A stretch of 60,000 nucleotides of DNA from Nematostella vectensis (lineage: Eukaryota; Cnidaria; Anthozoa; Actiniaria; Edwardsiidae). The DNA lies in contig NC_064046.1 in assembly GCF_932526225.1 (NCBI RefSeq), forward strand, positions 11,745,719-11,805,718. Direction: 5' to 3'. Under the pieces are notes generated by a model, which had not been told where the DNA came from, searched no databases, and saw nothing but the letters and a program-made list of their open reading frames with translations. A program made the translations under genes and the position numbers. The stretch's first letter is position 1, and each line of letters begins with the position of its first letter. Positions 58,485-60,000 of the stretch are shown here, piece after piece.

Positions 58485-60000
58485 GCTAGCTACCCTACAC
58501 TAACTAACTAACTCATAGCATCTCAAAATACACTTGATATAAGAAATATAGTAAAAACAGCAAACAATTCAATAGAAAGAAACCCTAGCATTAGAACTAA
58601 CTATATGTTATGTTTTTACTATTAATATATAATGCTAGAAATGATAGGTTCTTTAAAACATGTTAAAAAGCACTTCTGAAAAGATTGGTTTTAACAGTTG
58701 ACTTGAATTCCTTTAAACTGTCGCAATTTCTTATGTTCAGAGGTAAGGAATTCCGGAGCCTAGGCGCATTGTGTGAAAATGATTTATAGCCATAAGTTTT
58801 AAGATTGCACCTAGGCTCTACTAGTAAGGCTTTCTTTTCAGAGCGCAGATTTCTTCGTGGAACATAAGGTGTAAGCAATTCATTTAAATAGGAAGGAGCT
58901 AGGCCATTTGAAGATTTGAAAGTTAAAAGTAGTATTTTGAAATTTATTCTTTCGGGAATAGGCAGCCAATGGAGCTCCTGTAAGATAGGGGTTACATGGC
59001 CAAATTTACGTACACCAGTGAGAATGCGTGCTGCAGAGTTTTGGACAGATTGGAGTTTACGGACATGTTCTTGTTTCAGGCCTGAAAGAAGCGAGTTACA
59101 ATAGTCCAGCCTAGACGTGACAAATGCATGGAGAAGTATCTCGCAGTGTTTAAATGAGATGTATTTTCTTAATTTTGCAATATTGCTTAGATGAAAAAAA
59201 GCTGATTTGCATATGTTCTTTACTTGTTTGTCCATTGACATTTCGCTGTCGAACCATGATCACTCTGGTATGTAGCCAAATCCGACAATAAACGTCCCGT
59301 GGAGATACTGCAAAGGCTTGGTCAGATTTTTATCAGAGAAATCCCTTTCCAACTACCCCCCTTCCCCCCCCCCCCCCCCATCAAGAAAAATCCTGGTTAC
59401 GGGCCTGCGTACACACCCACAATTCATCATCATACCTCTTATCTTAAGGTCCCTGCTCGAATCATGGGTCCTTATCGGCCCGCCGATAGCGCTCAGTATC
59501 GGAGCAGTGTCGCGTTTTCTTGTAATGTCGTGAGAGGCACTGGCAAAATTTCCTTTTGCGTCATTGATCGTTACAGTTATGGTTTTCGTTGTGCCAGGAA
59601 GCACTAGATCCTCGTCAATACGAATGGATTTACAACCTTTACTAAGAAACGCTTCAATTTTTCGCTTTAATTTTTTCAAGTCTTCGATGGCTTCGCTTGT
59701 CTTCGCGCTTTCCTCAGTGCCCATGGCGAAGTCTGTGGTGACGTTAACTCGAGGGTTGCGGATATTTTTCATAGAGATTTGGAGCCTAAACGTTCCACAG
59801 ATATCTAAAAATTTATATAAAAAAATATCAAAATGACGTAAGTGACTCTTTGCATTGTATAAGCTAACGTAAGTAAACGTAATAGACTCTTTGCATTGTA
59901 TAAGCTAACGTAAGTTAACGTAAGTGACTCTTTGCATTGTATAAGCTAACCTAAGTTAACGTAAGTGACTCTTTGCATTGTATAAGCTAACGTAAGTTAA
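47078..60000 (-). CDS. REJ/GPS-type single-span receptor, C-terminal part (5' end off window)
   Basis: Sixteen exons (59804-59436, 57799-57651, 56879-56771, 56554-56329, 56069-55858, 55404-55186, 54850-54668, 54242-54060, 53600-53503, 53132-52896, 52766-52728, 52177-51815, 50897-50721, 50151-49823, 49162-48895, 48289-48022) give 1142 codons with matching phases; 47151-47078 may be the last. Residues 1 to about 680 resemble the REJ module of sea-urchin egg-jelly receptors and polycystin-1 relatives (GTTKTITVTINDAKG, KYAFGLEARNQDG). Residues 855-897 are a GPS-like domain (CYVWDKVSSTW ... CSSPLLGHFAVFS). A Thr/Pro/Ala linker follows, then a beta-rich domain (965-1053; LTVTLASGEVFVAD), one hydrophobic span (1081-1103) and a basic stop-transfer KRKQR. 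No PLAT or multi-span channel is seen. Likely a cell-surface adhesion or gamete/matrix receptor; the ligand is unknown. Confidence 0.75.
47165..47260 (+). repeat. 5-bp (GGTGA)n repeat with ACGTC variants
   Basis: GAGGTGAGGTGACGTGACG-type tract; on the minus strand it is CACCT-rich. Confidence 0.9.
48022..48289 (-). CDS. receptor exon 16 (membrane span and cytosolic tail)
   Basis: 268 bp, acceptor cattccattcag, donor TATG|gtgagt. A Thr/Ala stalk, a 23-residue hydrophobic span starting FIVAIAVGSLL, KRKQR, then a tail with VHQWPSNPVQQVREPAQIQ. Confidence 0.88.
48338..48537. mobile_element. possible hAT-like MITE, about 200 bp
   Basis: Left CAGAGGCGGATTTA and right (reverse complement) TAGGGGCAGATACA are similar to the CAGGGGCGGATCCA termini common in hAT-like MITEs. 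No target duplication was confirmed. Confidence 0.4.
48895..49162 (-). CDS. receptor exon 15 (beta-rich domain)
   Basis: 268 bp, acceptor ttattttaag, donor AAG|gtatat. Pattern SIIVSFTLAPSANGTTVQDL then SGSLTVTLASG resembles SEA-type membrane-proximal modules; the family assignment is tentative. Confidence 0.82.
49823..50151 (-). CDS. receptor exon 14 (degenerate GPS and Thr/Pro/Ala linker)
   Basis: 329 bp, acceptor tgtttttctcag, donor GCTCC|gtgagt. It begins CYVWD; two Trp and two Cys of the GPS pattern are present. The cleavage tripeptide HL(S/T) is replaced by LLG and one Cys of CxC is missing. A mucin-like linker follows. Confidence 0.86.
50721..50897 (-). CDS. receptor exon 13
   Basis: 177 bp, phase 0, acceptor gcttacctctag, donor ATG|gtaagt. 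It ends NMPVNDFTPM, immediately before the GPS-like Cys. Confidence 0.86.
51150..51728 (+). repeat. 52-bp minisatellite, 11 copies
   Basis: Landmark ACACTACCGTGTTTTGTTTG recurs every 52 bp (51171, 51223, 51275, 51327 and on), separated by AGTGTCTCTATATCAACA. It lies in the intron between receptor exons 13 and 12. Confidence 0.92.
51815..52177 (-). CDS. receptor exon 12
   Basis: 363 bp, phase 0, acceptor gattctttcag, donor CAG|gtttga. A Cys-rich end (CTKNVTLSAHALLGK ... CSAEACSGACVV) suggests disulphides. Confidence 0.87.
52728..52766 (-). CDS. receptor exon 11 (39-bp micro-exon)
   Basis: 13 codons, AVAYELVTVELAK, in phase 0 with both neighbours, donor AAG|gtaaac. The acceptor (cagagag) follows a G-run instead of a pyrimidine tract, so the exon is plausible but not certain. 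Confidence 0.5.
52896..53132 (-). CDS. receptor exon 10 (helical, basic insert)
   Basis: 237 bp, phase 0, acceptor tctattctgcag, donor GAG|gtacac. Helices around LECLTKTLKGKQ and MDEEEQLIDSVFNAVK are followed by a run of five Arg. Confidence 0.85.
53503..53600 (-). CDS. receptor exon 9 (helical)
   Basis: 98 bp, acceptor tgattgacag, donor CAG|gtcagc. It encodes SSYEKLLEINTLDDDMLETV, an amphipathic helix as in the GAIN-like helical subdomain. Confidence 0.83.
54060..54242 (-). CDS. receptor exon 8
   Basis: 183 bp, acceptor atgcttatcag, donor CAGA|gtgagt. Strand LEFEVKVCDDSGACSTA with two Cys, then a linker leading to the helical part. Confidence 0.83.
54668..54850 (-). CDS. receptor exon 7
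   Basis: 183 bp, acceptor actgtcgatag, donor GGCAG|gtaatc. Motifs are RNTTFTFAATEGWED and YEIRCLS. Confidence 0.83.
54876..55172. repeat. tandem duplication of about 142 bp
   Basis: ACAGATTTCATT(T/G)TTAGTTCC, then CTCTGCTCCGGTTAGAGCCC, occurs at 54883 and 55024. Both copies continue to AGGCATAAAGGCCTTAAGCA. Confidence 0.88.
55186..55404 (-). CDS. receptor exon 6
   Basis: 219 bp, acceptor cactttccttag, donor GCGG|gtgagg. It encodes GYSYLVLDGD and KYAFGLEARNQDG, close to REJ strand signatures. Confidence 0.85.
55858..56069 (-). CDS. receptor exon 5
   Basis: 212 bp, acceptor atttctgtag, donor GATG|gtaagg. Motifs are YRFNLTVTKG and VVWYSIEKDG. The CG|T junction makes Arg. Confidence 0.85.
56329..56554 (-). 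CDS. receptor exon 4
   Basis: 226 bp, acceptor tcttctttcccag, donor GCACG|gtcagt. It is acidic (EVADPDNDVDTPLEVFWTCE), the type of D/E-rich strand seen in Ca2+-binding Ig-like or PKD-like folds. Confidence 0.85.
56771..56879 (-). CDS. receptor exon 3
   Basis: 109 bp, acceptor ccttttag, donor CTAG|gtaagt. It encodes NYTFTARVVITSQNESQTA, a beta strand with N-glycosylation sequons. Confidence 0.83.
57130..57290 (-). repeat. dispersed repeat, copy B
   Basis: Inverted relative to 7185-7350; see the shared blocks listed there. It lies in an intron of the receptor gene. Confidence 0.6.
57651..57799 (-). CDS. receptor exon 2
   Basis: 149 bp, acceptor gtttcgtttccag, donor GGAAAG|gtaagg. It encodes VRPEVSKCGRADKKRKYEF and a Cys pair. 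Confidence 0.83.
58385..58515 (+). repeat. (AACT)n microsatellite inside the LINE 3' UTR
   Basis: About 30 ACTA units with minor interruptions (GCTAGCTACCCT). Confidence 0.9.
58663..59241 (-). pseudogene. LINE reverse transcriptase C-terminal fragment, 192 codons
   Basis: Open to TGA at 58663. Motifs typical of the post-RT region of CR1/L2-type elements are SRLDYCNSLLSGL, LQSVQNSAARILTG, LQELHWLPIPERINFKI and LRNSLPLNIRNCDSL. The catalytic FADD part is missing, so the copy is dead (5' truncated, as is usual for LINEs). Confidence 0.9.
59436..59804 (-). CDS. receptor exon 1 of window (REJ part)
   Basis: 369 bp between acceptor ataaatttttag and donor AGAG|gtatga. It has a charged helix (EAIEDLKKLKRKIEAFLSKG), then beta-strand-like GTTKTITVTINDAKG. 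Its first two bases need an exon right of 60000. Confidence 0.85.
59830..60000 (+). repeat. 41-bp tandem repeat running off the window
   Basis: GACTCTTTGCATTGTATAAG recurs at 59843, 59885, 59926 and 59967. Units end in TAACGTAAGTTAACGTAA. Confidence 0.92.

Larger units (their letters stand above)
58290..59241 (-). mobile_element. CR1/L2-like LINE 3' fragment
   Basis: The 5' end of the copy is near 59241. It contains the RT C-terminal region, a 3' UTR and an (ATT)-like end near GCGCTATAAAAATCGATTAT at about 58300-58335. It is inserted in a receptor intron in the same orientation as the gene. Confidence 0.8.

Overview
The window is animal nuclear DNA: AT-rich, with short exons joined by GT-AG introns and a large load of introns, minisatellites and transposons. 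An ankyrin/TRPA-type gene, an REJ/GPS-type receptor, Penelope-like and CR1/L2-like retroelement pieces and tRNA-derived SINEs together fit an early-branching metazoan. An anthozoan cnidarian such as a sea anemone is my best guess, but that is inference.

Three protein-coding genes lie head-to-tail on the minus strand; all exon models below were built by eye from reading frame, GT-AG sites and matching intron phase. (1) Bases 21307 down to 1737: the first 15 coding exons of a TRPA1-like channel, giving 634 residues with an 85-residue leader and about 16 ankyrin repeats; the pore half lies beyond base 1. (2) Bases 41640 down to 26492: a five-coding-exon gene for a 551-residue, Ser-rich, partly coiled-coil protein that I do not recognise. 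(3) From beyond 60000 down to 48022, with a possible last exon at 47078-47151: the C-terminal 1142 or more residues of an REJ-type extracellular receptor with a degenerate GPS, a Thr/Pro/Ala linker, a beta-rich domain and one membrane span.

The TRPA1-like gene is invaded by tandem repeats. Three separate arrays (2678-3408, 4422-5048, 16555-17034) appear to be copies of the 3' end of the adjacent ankyrin exon together with its 5' splice site, expanded into the following intron. The clearest has 19 units of 33 bp, stays open in frame with the exon, and carries a donor-like GT in about half of its units. A fourth intron is almost wholly a 7.5-kb array of about 500 15-bp units (about 8803-16328), with a nested 2.85-kb duplication.

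Between genes 1 and 2 (21308-26491) there is a 107-bp higher-order repeat and AT-rich DNA. Introns of gene 2 hold foldback MITEs (32381-32544, 32551-32887, 34000-34298) and an 18-bp minisatellite. Between genes 2 and 3 (41641-47077) there is a 1.4-kb terminal-inverted-repeat element with a Penelope-like GIY-YIG fragment nested inside it, next to the likely 5' end of gene 2. Introns of gene 3 hold a 52-bp array, a 140-bp tandem duplication and a LINE 3' fragment. The two membrane-receptor genes have no evident functional link to the gene between them.
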